Positions 22,523 through 30,184 of a stretch of DNA of 31,609 nt are shown piece after piece. The translations under genes and the position numbers were made by a program. This DNA is from Collinsella sp. GTDB taxonomy: Bacteria; Actinomycetota; Coriobacteriia; Coriobacteriales; Coriobacteriaceae. The notes under the pieces are model-generated. The model was not told where the DNA came from, searched no databases, and saw only the letters and a list, made by a program, of their open reading frames with translations. The DNA lies in assembly GCA_018380195.1 (NCBI GenBank), contig JAGZUC010000025.1:1-31609 (forward strand), given 5' to 3'. The first letter of the stretch is position 1. Each line of letters opens with the position of its first letter.

Positions 22523-24193
22523 ATGCCTGGTGTTACCCCTGCAGAAGTTCTGTCCAACTTTGGTATTACGCTGGTCGAAGATCCCGCCGAGAATCAGCCC
22601 CGTCTGCTGGTCGATCTACCCGCCGCGGAGCTCGTCGAGCACGCCATCCGCCGCGAAGAAGGTCGTATGGCATCCAACGGCGCGCTGGTGATCGAGACGG
22701 GGGAGCGCACCGGCCGTTCGCCCAACGACCGCTTTATCGTCGACACGCCCGACGTGCACGACAAGATCGCCTGGGGCGCGGTCAACCGACCGCTTTCGAT
22801 CGAGAGCTATGAGACCATCAAGGCCGGTATCGTCAACTACCTCAACGAGCGCGATGTGTTCGTCACCCGCGGCATGGCCGGCGCCGACCGCAACCACACG
22901 CGTCGACTGCTCGTTGCCTGCGAGCGTGCCAGCCAGGCACTCTTTATTAAGCAGATGCTCGCCCGCCCGCTCGCCCGCGAAATCGCGCGCACCGGTGAGC
23001 CGGACTTTTGCGTGCTCGCCGCTCCCGGCTACCAGTGCGATCCCGCCATTAAGGGCCTCAACTCCAGCGCCGCCGTGGTCATCAACTTCCAGGAACGCGT
23101 GATTCTGGTCGCCGGCACCGGCTACTCCGGTGAGATCAAAAAGTCGATCTTCAGCGTCATGAACTACCTGCTGCCCGTCGAGGACGACGTGCTGCCCATG
23201 CACTGCTCGGCCAGCATGGATCCTGTCACGCACGAGACCGCCGTGTTCTTTGGCCTGTCCGGCACCGGCAAGACCACGCTTTCGGCCAACCCCACGCGCC
23301 TACTGATCGGCGACGACGAGCACGGCTGGTCCGACATGGGTATCTTCAACATCGAGGGTGGCTGCTACGCCAAATGCGAGGGCCTGGACGCGTTCCACGA
23401 GCCCGAAATCTTCAACGCCGTCCGCTTTGGTGCCATCTGCGAAAACGTGGTGCTCGACGAGAACCGCAAGCCCAACTACGACGACATCTCGATCACGCAC
23501 AACACACGCGTGGCATACCCTGTGGAGCACATTCCCAACGCGTGGACCAAGGGCATGGGCACCACTCCAAGCGTCGTGCTGTTCCTGACCTGCGACGCCT
23601 TTGGCGTGTTGCCGCCCATCTCACGCCTGACGGCCGATGCCGCCATGTACCACTTCGTGACGGGCTTTACGGCCAAGATCCCCGGCACCGAGGTCGGCGT
23701 CACCGAGCCCACGCCCACGTTCTCTTCGCTGTTTGGCGAGCCGTTTATGCCGCTCGACCCCATGGTCTATGCCAAGATGCTCGGTGAGCGCATCGCCGAC
23801 GGCCGCACGCGTGTGTACCTGGTCAACACCGGCTGGATTGGCGGCGGCTACGGCGTGGGCCATCGCATCGAGCTTGCCTACACGCGCGCCCTGGTGGCCC
23901 GCGCCCTCGACGGTACCATCGAGGACAGCGAGTTCGTGCACGACGATATTTTCAATGTCGACATTCCCACTACGTGCCACGGCGTGCCCGACGGCATCCT
24001 GGTGCCGCGCCAGTACTGGCAGAGCACCGCGCGCTACGACGAGGCGGCGCACAACCTGGCCGTGATGTTCGAGGAGAACTTCGAGAAGAAGTACTCGCAC
24101 CTGCCCGAGTCCGTGAAGGCCGCCGGTCCGCACGCTCAGGTGCACGCCGACGCCCGTCATCGCGGCCGCGGCTTGTTGGGACTCCGACACTAG
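22523..24193 (+). CDS. pckA: phosphoenolpyruvate carboxykinase (ATP)
   Basis: 556 residues of the ATP-dependent PEPCK family (oxaloacetate + ATP to PEP + CO2 + ADP, or the reverse CO2-fixing direction in fermenting gut bacteria). Visible: RTGRSPNDRF (62-71), GYSGEIKKS with active-site lysine (about 200-208), the P-loop GLSGTGKTTLS (244-254) and GDDEHGW (263-269, kinase-2/Mn site). ATG 22523 is chosen because AAAGGAGG stands just before it and the upstream frame extension is not conserved in style. The last 17 residues after AAGPHA (Arg/His-rich) go beyond the usual family end and may be read-through of a lost stop codon. A hairpin repeat follows the stop. Confidence 0.95.
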   Translation: MPGVTPAEVLSNFGITLVEDPAENQPRLLVDLPAAELVEHAIRREEGRMASNGALVIETGERTGRSPNDRFIVDTPDVHDKIAWGAVNRPLSIESYETIKAGIVNYLNERDVFVTRGMAGADRNHTRRLLVACERASQALFIKQMLARPLAREIARTGEPDFCVLAAPGYQCDPAIKGLNSSAAVVINFQERVILVAGTGYSGEIKKSIFSVMNYLLPVEDDVLPMHCSASMDPVTHETAVFFGLSGTGKTTLSANPTRLLIGDDEHGWSDMGIFNIEGGCYAKCEGLDAFHEPEIFNAVRFGAICENVVLDENRKPNYDDISITHNTRVAYPVEHIPNAWTKGMGTTPSVVLFLTCDAFGVLPPISRLTADAAMYHFVTGFTAKIPGTEVGVTEPTPTFSSLFGEPFMPLDPMVYAKMLGERIADGRTRVYLVNTGWIGGGYGVGHRIELAYTRALVARALDGTIEDSEFVHDDIFNVDIPTTCHGVPDGILVPRQYWQSTARYDEAAHNLAVMFEENFEKKYSHLPESVKAAGPHAQVHADARHRGRGLLGLRH

Positions 24194-24211
24194 CGTTGCT
24201 TCAGACCCAAA

Positions 24212-24250
24212 ACCACCATAAAGGGGACAGGCGCCTTTGTGGTGGTTTTA
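24212..24250. repeat. ACCACCACAAAGG hairpin family, copy 2 (loop inverted)
   Basis: Stem 24212-24224/24234-24246 with loop GGACAGGCG, the reverse complement of the copy 1 loop type, followed by TTTTA. It lies 18 bp after the pckA stop and likely terminates it. Confidence 0.88.
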
Positions 24251-24270
24251 CTCGCGCGGATGACTCGGGT

Positions 24271-24380
24271 TACAATACGCCTGACATATTGCCCCCTTCT
24301 CCGGATGGGGGCAGCGTAAGCGCTCTTGTGGCGGCACCGTGGGACTTTGAAGGTGGCCGTCGTAAGGGCGCTTTTTGTTT
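24271..24380 (+). promoter_or_regulatory. leader with hairpin and intrinsic terminator before the B3/B4 gene
   Basis: TACAAT (24271-24276) could be a -10 box. GCCCCC/GGGGGC (24291-24296/24307-24312) forms one hairpin, and then 24318-24373 folds into a long stem (AAGCGCTCTT with AAGGGCGCTT, inner GGCGGC with GCCGTC) followed by TTTGTTT, a strong rho-independent terminator 40 bp before the gene. This is either an attenuator for the downstream gene or a second terminator for pckA. Confidence 0.6.
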
Positions 24381-24420
24381 AGGCACCCGGGCTCGGGCGC
24401 ATGCTATGAAGGGAGAGCAC

Positions 24421-25140
24421 ATGAAGAGTTTCGTTGCCGAGGATTCGTTTTGGGAGCTATTTCCGCAGGCGGCTATCGGTGTTGTGGTCGTAAAGGGCAT
24501 GAAGCCCGCGGCTCAGATTCCTCAAGAGGACGTGGATGCGATTGCGGCGTTGCTCGACCGCGCCAATATCGACGCGGAGCGTCATCTGACCAGCGATACT
24601 ATCAGCGAGAACGCACCGGTCAAGGCATGGCGCGAGGCTTATCGGCTGTTCAAGACCAAAAAGGGCGCCCGCTGCTCGATCGAGAACTTGCTCAAGCGCG
24701 TGCTCAAGGGCAAGCCGGTCGGTCATATTACGCCGGCGGTGGATATCTACAACACGATTTCGTTGACCTATGCGCTGCCCGTGGGAGGCGAGGATTTGCA
24801 TGCGATTGAGGGAGACCTTCGCTTGAAGGTGACAGACGGCGGCGACGTGTTCTTGCCACTTGGCGAGGAGGCGGATGATCCGACGCTGCCCGGCGAGCTT
24901 GCCTATATCGACGATGCAGGCGCCGTGTGCCGCTGCTGGAACTGGCGCGACGGCGTTCGGACGGCCCTGTCCGACGATTCGGCCGATGCGTTCCTGGCGA
25001 TTGAGTGCGTGGAGCCCGAGCGGATGTGGGATTGCCAGGCCGCGATCGATCGCTTAGCCGAGCTGCTCGAGCGTTATCTGGGAGCGACGGTTGTCGTTAA
25101 GACGCTTGTGACCCGCGACAATCCCTGCGTGGAGCTGTAG
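24421..25140 (+). CDS. B3/B4 tRNA-binding-domain protein
   Basis: 239 residues consisting essentially of one B3/B4 domain, the editing-site fold of the phenylalanyl-tRNA synthetase beta subunit, found here as a free protein. The conserved run is SIENLLKRVLKGKPVGHI followed by AVDIYNTISLTYALPVGG (about 86-122). Free-standing versions are widespread and are thought to edit mischarged tRNA or act on amino acids, but the activity is not settled. ATG 24421 follows GGGAG at good spacing. The terminator-like leader immediately upstream suggests control by transcription attenuation. A hairpin repeat marks the 3' end. Confidence 0.85.
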   Translation: MKSFVAEDSFWELFPQAAIGVVVVKGMKPAAQIPQEDVDAIAALLDRANIDAERHLTSDTISENAPVKAWREAYRLFKTKKGARCSIENLLKRVLKGKPVGHITPAVDIYNTISLTYALPVGGEDLHAIEGDLRLKVTDGGDVFLPLGEEADDPTLPGELAYIDDAGAVCRCWNWRDGVRTALSDDSADAFLAIECVEPERMWDCQAAIDRLAELLERYLGATVVVKTLVTRDNPCVEL

Positions 25141-25168
25141 CGACGCCTAGAACCTATTGATGCCCCAA

Positions 25169-25207
25169 ACCACCACAAAGGTGCCTGTCCCCTTTGTGGT
25201 GGTTTTT
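25169..25207. repeat. ACCACCACAAAGG hairpin family, copy 3
   Basis: Perfect 13-bp stem (25169-25181/25191-25203), loop TGCCTGTCC, then TTTTA. It lies 28 bp after the B3/B4 stop and is a likely terminator. Confidence 0.9.
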
Positions 25208-25259
25208 ATGTTGATGGGTTAACAAATGGGATATTTGGGTATGGGTGTTGCCTTGTGCG

Positions 25260-25281
25260 GCTAAGATGTTTACCCGTTAGC
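25260..25281. promoter_or_regulatory. inverted repeat ahead of the MarR gene, possible autoregulatory operator
   Basis: GCTAA (25260-25264) and TTAGC (25277-25281) are separated by 12 bp, 30 bp before the MarR-type start. MarR proteins usually bind a palindrome near their own promoter. The match is short and may be chance. Confidence 0.3.
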
Positions 25282-25310
25282 ATCATGCAAGCGAAAGGCG
25301 GTCGTCTCCC

Positions 25311-25760
25311 ATGCAGCAGAACGACGAGACACGTTTCGAGGACTTTGTCGGACTGATCAGCGGGCTCTACAAGGAGATCCAGCGCATTAAGACATCCGAG
25401 GGCGCAAGGCTGGGCCTCAAGGGCTCCGACGTTATGTGCCTGTACTATCTTGAGCGCAGCAAGGACGGTCTGACTGGTGCTGACCTGGCTCGCATGGCAG
25501 GCGTGACCCGTGCCGCCGTCTCGCGCACGCTCGCGCATCTGGAGGAGGGCGGCTACGTCGAGGTCGATGATTCGGGCGATGCCGCCGTTAAGTATCGTGC
25601 TCCGGTGCGCCTGACCGCTCTAGGCGGCGAGAGCATGAGCGAGGCGGACCGCATCATTCGCGAGGTGCTCGATACCACCGGTAAGGCTATGGGCGTGGAG
25701 CAGCGCGAGCAGATGTATGCGTCGCTGCGCACGATTCTCAACACCCTGCGCGAGATCTAG
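25311..25760 (+). CDS. MarR-family transcriptional regulator
   Basis: 149 residues with the MarR winged-helix layout: an N-terminal dimer helix (DFVGLISGLYKEIQRIK), HTH (LTGADLARMAGVTRAAVSRT, about 64-83), a wing containing the usual acidic turn (VDDSGDAAVKYRAPVRLT) and C-terminal dimer helices. Such proteins repress genes for antibiotic, phenolic or oxidative stress responses or fatty acid metabolism when no ligand is bound. The next gene, on the same strand 119 bp away, encodes a fatty-acid-binding DegV protein, so a lipid-related role is conceivable. ATG 25311 with GAAAGG upstream at long spacing. Confidence 0.88.
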   Translation: MQQNDETRFEDFVGLISGLYKEIQRIKTSEGARLGLKGSDVMCLYYLERSKDGLTGADLARMAGVTRAAVSRTLAHLEEGGYVEVDDSGDAAVKYRAPVRLTALGGESMSEADRIIREVLDTTGKAMGVEQREQMYASLRTILNTLREI

Positions 25761-25879
25761 AGCCGCGCTGGCGCTAGCTTTCAGCCAAGAACTGCATCGT
25801 CCCGTTTGAGCGCGTACGCCGTGCCGGGACATTGCTGTCAAAATTCCCTGCGCGAGACCTGCGCAAGAAAGGATTCGCT

Positions 25880-26734
25880 ATGTCCGTCCGCATTATTACC
25901 GATTCCGCCAGCGATATGTCGCCGGCGGAGCACCCGGCACTGTCCGTCTTGCCGCTGTCCGTTACCTTTGGCACCGATGTGTATATGGATGGCGTCGACA
26001 TCGATCACCAGCGCTTTTACGAGATGCTCGTGGAGCGCGACGAGCTGCCCAAGACCGGTCAGGTCAACCCGTACGCCTTTTCGCAGGCGATTGCCGAAGC
26101 ACGTGAGGCCGGCGACGAGGCGGTGATTATTACCGTGGGTGCCAAACTTTCGGGGACCAATCAGAGCGCCCGTACCGCACTTGCCGAGGCGCCGGGCGGC
26201 GACGTGTATGTGGTTGATAGCAATAACGTTACCCTGGGTGAGCGCGTGCTGGTCGAGTATGCCCTGCGCCTAGTGGACGAGGGCCAGGGCGCGGCCCAGA
26301 TCGCGGCGGCTGTCGAGGCCGTCCGTGACCGCGTGGTGGTTATTGGTCTGCTCGAGACGCTGGAGTACCTGGTGCGCGGCGGTCGCCTGTCTGCTGCTGC
26401 CGGCGCCGTGGGCACGCTGCTCAACGTTAAGCCCGTGGTGGCCGCCGAGGACGGCCTGATCGTGCAGCTGGGCAAGGCGCGCGGTTCCAAGAACGGCCGT
26501 AACCTGCTCAACCAGAAGGTCGAAAAAGCGGGCGGCGTCGACTTTTCCATGCCGCTGGCGCTGGGCTATACGGGCCTTTCGGACGCCGTGCTCAAGAAGT
26601 ATATCGAGGACAGCGCGGCGCTGTGGGCTGGACACACCGAGAACGAGCTGCCCATCCACACCATTGGCGCCACCATCGGCACCCACGTGGGCCCCGGCGC
26701 CGTAGCCGTAGCTTTCTTCCGCCCCGCCAACTAG
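25880..26734 (+). CDS. DegV-family fatty-acid-binding protein
   Basis: 284 residues. The DegV family binds one fatty acid; in Firmicutes such proteins (FakB) present it to the kinase FakA for incorporation into phospholipid. Diagnostic segments are IITDSASDMS at the N-terminus, KTGQVNPYAF (about 53-62), KLSGTNQSA (head-group contact, Thr/Ser) and VRGGRLS in the second domain. Start at ATG 25880 (AGAAAGGA ahead) rather than at an upstream in-frame ATG that lacks a ribosome-binding site. No FakA/DhaK-like gene is in the window, so a FakB role is inference from the family. Confidence 0.9.
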   Translation: MSVRIITDSASDMSPAEHPALSVLPLSVTFGTDVYMDGVDIDHQRFYEMLVERDELPKTGQVNPYAFSQAIAEAREAGDEAVIITVGAKLSGTNQSARTALAEAPGGDVYVVDSNNVTLGERVLVEYALRLVDEGQGAAQIAAAVEAVRDRVVVIGLLETLEYLVRGGRLSAAAGAVGTLLNVKPVVAAEDGLIVQLGKARGSKNGRNLLNQKVEKAGGVDFSMPLALGYTGLSDAVLKKYIEDSAALWAGHTENELPIHTIGATIGTHVGPGAVAVAFFRPAN

Positions 26735-26747
26735 CTTTCCGGTCAAA

Positions 26748-26785
26748 ACCACCACAAAGGGGACAGGCACCTTTTTGGTGGTTTA
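26748..26785. repeat. ACCACCACAAAGG hairpin family, copy 4 (loop inverted)
   Basis: Stem 26748-26760/26770-26782 with one mismatch and loop GGACAGGCA, the inverted orientation, followed by TTTA. It lies 13 bp after the DegV stop. Confidence 0.88.
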
Positions 26786-26813
26786 TGCTTGTTTCGGTTG
26801 AAAGGAGCATGCG

Positions 26814-27134
26814 ATGGCGTCTGAGGGCTTTTTTGAGCGGGTGTATGAGGTGGTCGAGCAGATTCCCGAGGGGATGGTTGCCACCTACGGTCAGGTGGCG
26901 CTGCTTGCCGGTCGTCCGCGGAGCGCGCGCTATGTGGGCTATGCGCTGCACAGCAACCCGCGCCCCGGCCAAATTCCCTGTCATCGCGTGGTGTTTGCCG
27001 ACGGCCGTATCTGTGAGGGCTTTGCCTTTGGCGGCCCCGATGCCCAGCGTGAGCTCTTAATGGGGGAGGGCGTGACGTTTACCGATCCCATGCACGTCGA
27101 CTTGGCCGCCTGTCGCTGGCCTGCCGGACTCTAA
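26814..27134 (+). CDS. single-domain MGMT (O6-alkylguanine-DNA alkyltransferase) protein
   Basis: 106 residues corresponding only to the C-terminal DNA-binding/transferase domain of Ogt/MGMT. The recognition helix region ARYVGYALHSNP (38-49) and the active-site motif PCHRVV (55-60, Cys56) are present, so unlike alkyltransferase-like (ATL) proteins, which have Trp or Ala there, the alkyl-accepting cysteine is kept. The N-terminal domain found in typical MGMTs is missing. The protein could be a minimal active alkyltransferase or an ATL-type damage sensor. AAAGGAG lies 5-10 bp before ATG 26814. It is flanked on both sides by members of the same hairpin repeat family. Confidence 0.85.
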   Translation: MASEGFFERVYEVVEQIPEGMVATYGQVALLAGRPRSARYVGYALHSNPRPGQIPCHRVVFADGRICEGFAFGGPDAQRELLMGEGVTFTDPMHVDLAACRWPAGL

Positions 27135-27153
27135 CAGCTCTGCCGTGGCCAAA

Positions 27154-27192
27154 ACCACCACAAAGGTGCCTGTCCCCTTTGCGGTGGTTTTC
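27154..27192. repeat. ACCACCACAAAGG hairpin family, copy 5
   Basis: Stem 27154-27166/27176-27188 (one G.T or A.C position), loop TGCCTGTCC, followed by TTTT. It lies 19 bp past the MGMT stop. Confidence 0.88.
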
Positions 27193-27330
27193 CGTTGCAG
27201 GTTTACCGGGGCTAACTTATGGAGAAGGTGTGGCGGCGCACTTTGCCATCAGAAAGTAAACCACGGTGAACTATATTGTATTCAGCAACGGAGTAGGCAA
27301 TAGGCGATGAAAAAGCCTGCCCTGTTGAGT
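27193..27330. other. unassigned intergenic sequence
   Basis: I see no gene here. It is slightly AT-rich around 27270-27300. An open frame starting at 27307 on the plus strand runs into two hairpins and resembles nothing. Confidence 0.4.
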
Positions 27331-27423
27331 TTGATTCGCATTCCTCCCCTCTGTGCGATTCAACGGTGTACTTCGGGAACGGGCCCGCTGGCAACTGACT
27401 GCCGGCGGGCCCGTTCCCGTTTA
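27331..27423 (+). ncRNA. candidate small RNA: C-rich-loop hairpin plus strong terminator
   Basis: TTGATTCGCA (27331-27340) pairs with TGCGATTCAA (27354-27363, one mismatch) and exposes a loop containing CCTCCCC. After 10 bases, CGGGAACGGGCCCGC (27374-27388) pairs perfectly with 27405-27419, continues through an inner TGGCA/TGCCG stem and ends in TTTA. Two stems, the first with a Shine-Dalgarno-complementary C-rich loop, then a terminator, is the layout of several known trans-acting sRNAs. No clear promoter found. It could instead be just the terminator for an unseen transcript. Confidence 0.35.
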
Positions 27424-27464
27424 TCGGGGGAGTGCAATGGACGGAGCCGAGCTGGTCGGGCTCC

Positions 27465-27492
27465 AAAAAAGGCGGACGCCGTAGCGCCCGCC
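27465..27492 (-). terminator. intrinsic terminator of trpS
   Basis: On the minus strand a GC-rich 9-bp stem (complement of 27471-27480 and 27484-27492, one G.T pair) with a 3-4 base loop is followed by TTTTTT. It lies 35 bp past the trpS stop. A second stem, GGAGCC/GGCTCC (27443-27464), follows on. Confidence 0.93.
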
Positions 27493-27527
27493 CCATAACA
27501 ATCGAAAGCTCAAGCCAGCAGATCGGT

Positions 27528-28577
27528 CTAGTACACCATGCCCATGGCGTCCCGAACCTCGGCCAGGGTCTGCTCGGCGATCTCGTTGGCACGACGGTTG
27601 CCCTCGTGCAGCACGTCCTTCACATAGTCCAGATCGTTCTCGTAGCGCTGGCGACGCTCGCGGATCGGCGCAAAGTACTCGTTGACGGCCTCGGTCACGT
27701 ACTTCTTGAGCTGGCCGGAGCCGCCCATGCCAATCTCCTCGGCAATCTCGACCTCGGATCGGCCGGTGCAGATGGCAGCCGTCGAAAGCAGGCCGGACAC
27801 GCCGGGGCGGTTCTCGGGGTCGAACGTGATCATGCGCTCGGAGTCGGTCTGGCTCTTCTTGATGCGCTTGGCCGTCTCCTCGGCGGTCATCGAGATATTG
27901 ATGGCGTTGCCGTAGCTCTTGCTCATCTTGCGGCCGTCCAGGCCGGGCAGCAGCGGGGTCTCGGACAGCAGCGCCTCGACCTCGGGGAACACCTTGCCGT
28001 AGCGGTTGTTAAAGCGGCGGGCGATGGTGCGGGTGAGCTCGATGTGCGGCAGCTGGTCGCGACCGACCGGCACCACGTTGCCCTTGCAGAACAGGATGTC
28101 GCAGGCCTGGTGCACCGGGTAGGTGAGCAGAAGGCCGGTAAGCTCGTGGCCCGAGGCCTCCATCTCGGCCTTGACGGTGGGGTTGCGCGCCAGCTCTGCC
28201 TCGGACACCAGCGACAGGAACGGCAGCATGAGCTGGTTGGCAGCGGGCACGGCGGAGTGTGCGTAGATCATGGTCTTGTCGGGGTCGATGCCGCAGGCAA
28301 GGTAGTCCATGACCATGTTGTACACGTTGTCCTGGATGTGCTCGGTCGTGTCGCGGTCAGTGATGACCTGGTAGTCGGCGATGAGCACGTTGGTCTTGGC
28401 GCCCATGTTCTGCAGCTCAACACGGCCCTTGAGGGTGCCGAAGTAGTGGCCCAGGTGCAGACGGCCGGTGGGGCGGTCGCCGGTGAGCATGGTGAACTTC
28501 TCGGGCGTCTTGGTCAGGCCCTCGCGAATGGCGTTGCTCTTTTGCAGCGCGACTTCGTAGCTGTTCTCGTTTGGCAT
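27528..28577 (-). CDS. trpS: tryptophanyl-tRNA synthetase
   Basis: 349 residues; class I aminoacyl-tRNA synthetase charging tRNA-Trp. The HIGH-type motif reads TGRLHLGHY (37-45) and the second signature GRKMSKS is at 215-221. Other family blocks: VLIADYQVITDRD, PVHQACDIL and VGRDQLPHIELTR. Length and order fit TrpS. ATG 28577 follows AGGAG at 6-bp spacing; an in-frame extension to 28700 (PSHMPHHARPSPAP) has low-complexity character and I reject it. A TATCAT box (complement of 28609-28614) may be the -10. No T-box leader is visible. Confidence 0.96.
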   Translation of the reverse strand: MPNENSYEVALQKSNAIREGLTKTPEKFTMLTGDRPTGRLHLGHYFGTLKGRVELQNMGAKTNVLIADYQVITDRDTTEHIQDNVYNMVMDYLACGIDPDKTMIYAHSAVPAANQLMLPFLSLVSEAELARNPTVKAEMEASGHELTGLLLTYPVHQACDILFCKGNVVPVGRDQLPHIELTRTIARRFNNRYGKVFPEVEALLSETPLLPGLDGRKMSKSYGNAINISMTAEETAKRIKKSQTDSERMITFDPENRPGVSGLLSTAAICTGRSEVEIAEEIGMGGSGQLKKYVTEAVNEYFAPIRERRQRYENDLDYVKDVLHEGNRRANEIAEQTLAEVRDAMGMVY

Positions 28578-28747
28578 GATTGCTCCTAACGTATGTTCAT
28601 GGGTCAAGATGATAACGCGTTTATTGGAGGGGTGGTGCGTAAGTAGGCGAGGGGCGGGAGAGGGACGCGCGTGGTGCGGCATGTGCGATGGGTGCGGCAC
28701 GGCCGTGCTTGGCTAACGGTGCCTTGGCACATCCTCGGCAGCTTGCC

Positions 28748-29947
28748 CTAGAGCTTGTGGTGGCGCTCTTCTTTGCGCTCCTCGGCTGCCTGCTCCTCCT
28801 GCTTAAAGGCGGGGTCGTCGGGGGTGACCAGTTCGTCCTCGTGCGTGCGCTTGTTGTAATGGTGGCGCAGCACGGGTTCAAACAGGTGCAGGTGCTTGGC
28901 AAAGGCCGCCGAGCCAATGGCAAGCACGGTAAAGATGAGCACGCGCATGGGCACCTCGACCTGGTTGATCGCGGCGGCGCCGGCCGAAAGCATAATGCAC
29001 CAGGCATAGATGAGCAGCACAGCCTGCTTTTGGTTGTAGCCCTCTTGGATCAGGCGGTGGTGGATGTGGCCCTTGTCGGCCTGCCCGATGCTAATGTGGG
29101 CGCGCTTGCGGCGCACGATGGCGCTAAACGTGTCGATGATGGGCACGCCGGCAACGATGAGCGGGATGATAAGCGAGGTGAGCGCGGCGGTGCGGCTCAC
29201 GTTGAGTAGCGAGATGGAGCCCAGCGCAAAGCCCAGAAGCAGCGACCCCGAGTCGCCCAAGAAGATGCTTGCGGGGTTGAAGTTGTAGCGCAAAAAGGCC
29301 AGACAGGCGCCAAAGAGCGCAATGGAGAGCGCGGCGGCGTCGATGCGGCCCGAGAGAACGGCCATCGAAAACATGGTGAACGACGCGATAGCGCAGATGC
29401 CCGTGGCTAAGCCGTCGAGGCCGTCGATGAGGTTAATGATGTTGGTGAATGCCACCAGATAGATCACGGTGATGGGGTAGGTGAGCCATCCGAGCATGAT
29501 TTCGCCAGGGGCAAACGGGTTGACGATGACGCCGATGCGCAGGCCGCCCACGCAGGCGATGAGCGCAGCGAGGACCTGTCCGGCCAGCTTTTGCTTGGGC
29601 TTGAGCTGGATGACGTCGTCGATAGCGCCGGTCGCAAAGATGACGGTAAAGGAGAGCGCCAGCATGGGATAGCTAATGTGAAGGCGCGGGTGCGGCACCA
29701 GGACGGGCGGCCAGCCTAGGTGCCAGGTGCCTAGGATTTGCACAATGCAGGCAACGACCAGGCCCAAAAACACCGCCGTTCCGCCCAAACGCGGGATGGG
29801 CTTGGTGTTGATGCGGCGCTTGGAAGGATAGTCGACGGCGTCGAGCTTAATTGCCAAGCGCTTGACCAGGGGCACCATGAGGAAGGTCGTGATAAAGGCC
29901 GTCGTTGCCACGCATAGGTACGGTATGTAGCTCGGGGATGAAGCCAT
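28748..29947 (-). CDS. WecA/TagO-type undecaprenyl-phosphate sugar-1-phosphate transferase
   Basis: About 399 residues, 10-11 membrane helices, of the MraY/WecA polyprenyl-phosphate transferase family: it moves a sugar-1-phosphate (GlcNAc-1-P in WecA/TagO) from UDP-sugar to undecaprenyl phosphate, starting teichoic acid or polysaccharide synthesis. Motifs: PSKRRINTKPIPRLGG, the Mg-binding GAIDD, NIINLIDGLDGLATG, FLGDSGSLLLGF and the WecA-type HIHHRL. The C-terminus is a charged tail (EEQAAEERKEERHHKL). Start is uncertain: ATG 29947 (MASSPSYIPYL) gives the usual family N-terminus but has only a weak ribosome-binding site; the frame remains open to an earlier start at 30067. It probably feeds the same pathway as the flippase at 18939-20519. 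Confidence 0.9.
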   Translation of the reverse strand: MASSPSYIPYLCVATTAFITTFLMVPLVKRLAIKLDAVDYPSKRRINTKPIPRLGGTAVFLGLVVACIVQILGTWHLGWPPVLVPHPRLHISYPMLALSFTVIFATGAIDDVIQLKPKQKLAGQVLAALIACVGGLRIGVIVNPFAPGEIMLGWLTYPITVIYLVAFTNIINLIDGLDGLATGICAIASFTMFSMAVLSGRIDAAALSIALFGACLAFLRYNFNPASIFLGDSGSLLLGFALGSISLLNVSRTAALTSLIIPLIVAGVPIIDTFSAIVRRKRAHISIGQADKGHIHHRLIQEGYNQKQAVLLIYAWCIMLSAGAAAINQVEVPMRVLIFTVLAIGSAAFAKHLHLFEPVLRHHYNKRTHEDELVTPDDPAFKQEEQAAEERKEERHHKL

Positions 29948-30067
29948 GAATCTAAAAACCGCCAAGCGTCGAAGGAAAAGGTCAAAGGTTGCTAAGCGCA
30001 AAAAGGCATAGCTGTCCCATGATACTCGACCGAGGGGGTGCGGAGGTTTGCACCGTCTGATTATCAC

Positions 30068-30184
30068 GCGCTTACCAGATATTGGGATGTTGTCGATGGA
30101 TTGTCGGGATGCCGGTGGGGATCCATATGGACTGTAATGGCGATTTTCGGCAAAAGAAAACCACCCCCCACGTTACGAAAATGA
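30068..30184. other. intergenic sequence upstream of the WecA-like gene
   Basis: No gene seen. It would be transcribed between the candidate structured RNA and the WecA-like gene if the terminator at 30185-30205 is read through on the minus strand. Confidence 0.4.

Noticed and set aside
24271..24420. T-box riboswitch before the B3/B4 gene
   Set aside because: Leader is too short for a normal stem I and specifier loop and the conserved T-box sequence is not clearly present.
27307..27498. 63-residue plus-strand frame (MKKPALLS...)
   Set aside because: Runs through two strong hairpins and the antisense of the trpS terminator; Arg/Ala-rich tail looks non-coding.
27432..28589. 385-residue plus-strand frame
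   Set aside because: Antisense to trpS (HLGHY and KMSKS present on the minus strand) and starts inside the trpS terminator.
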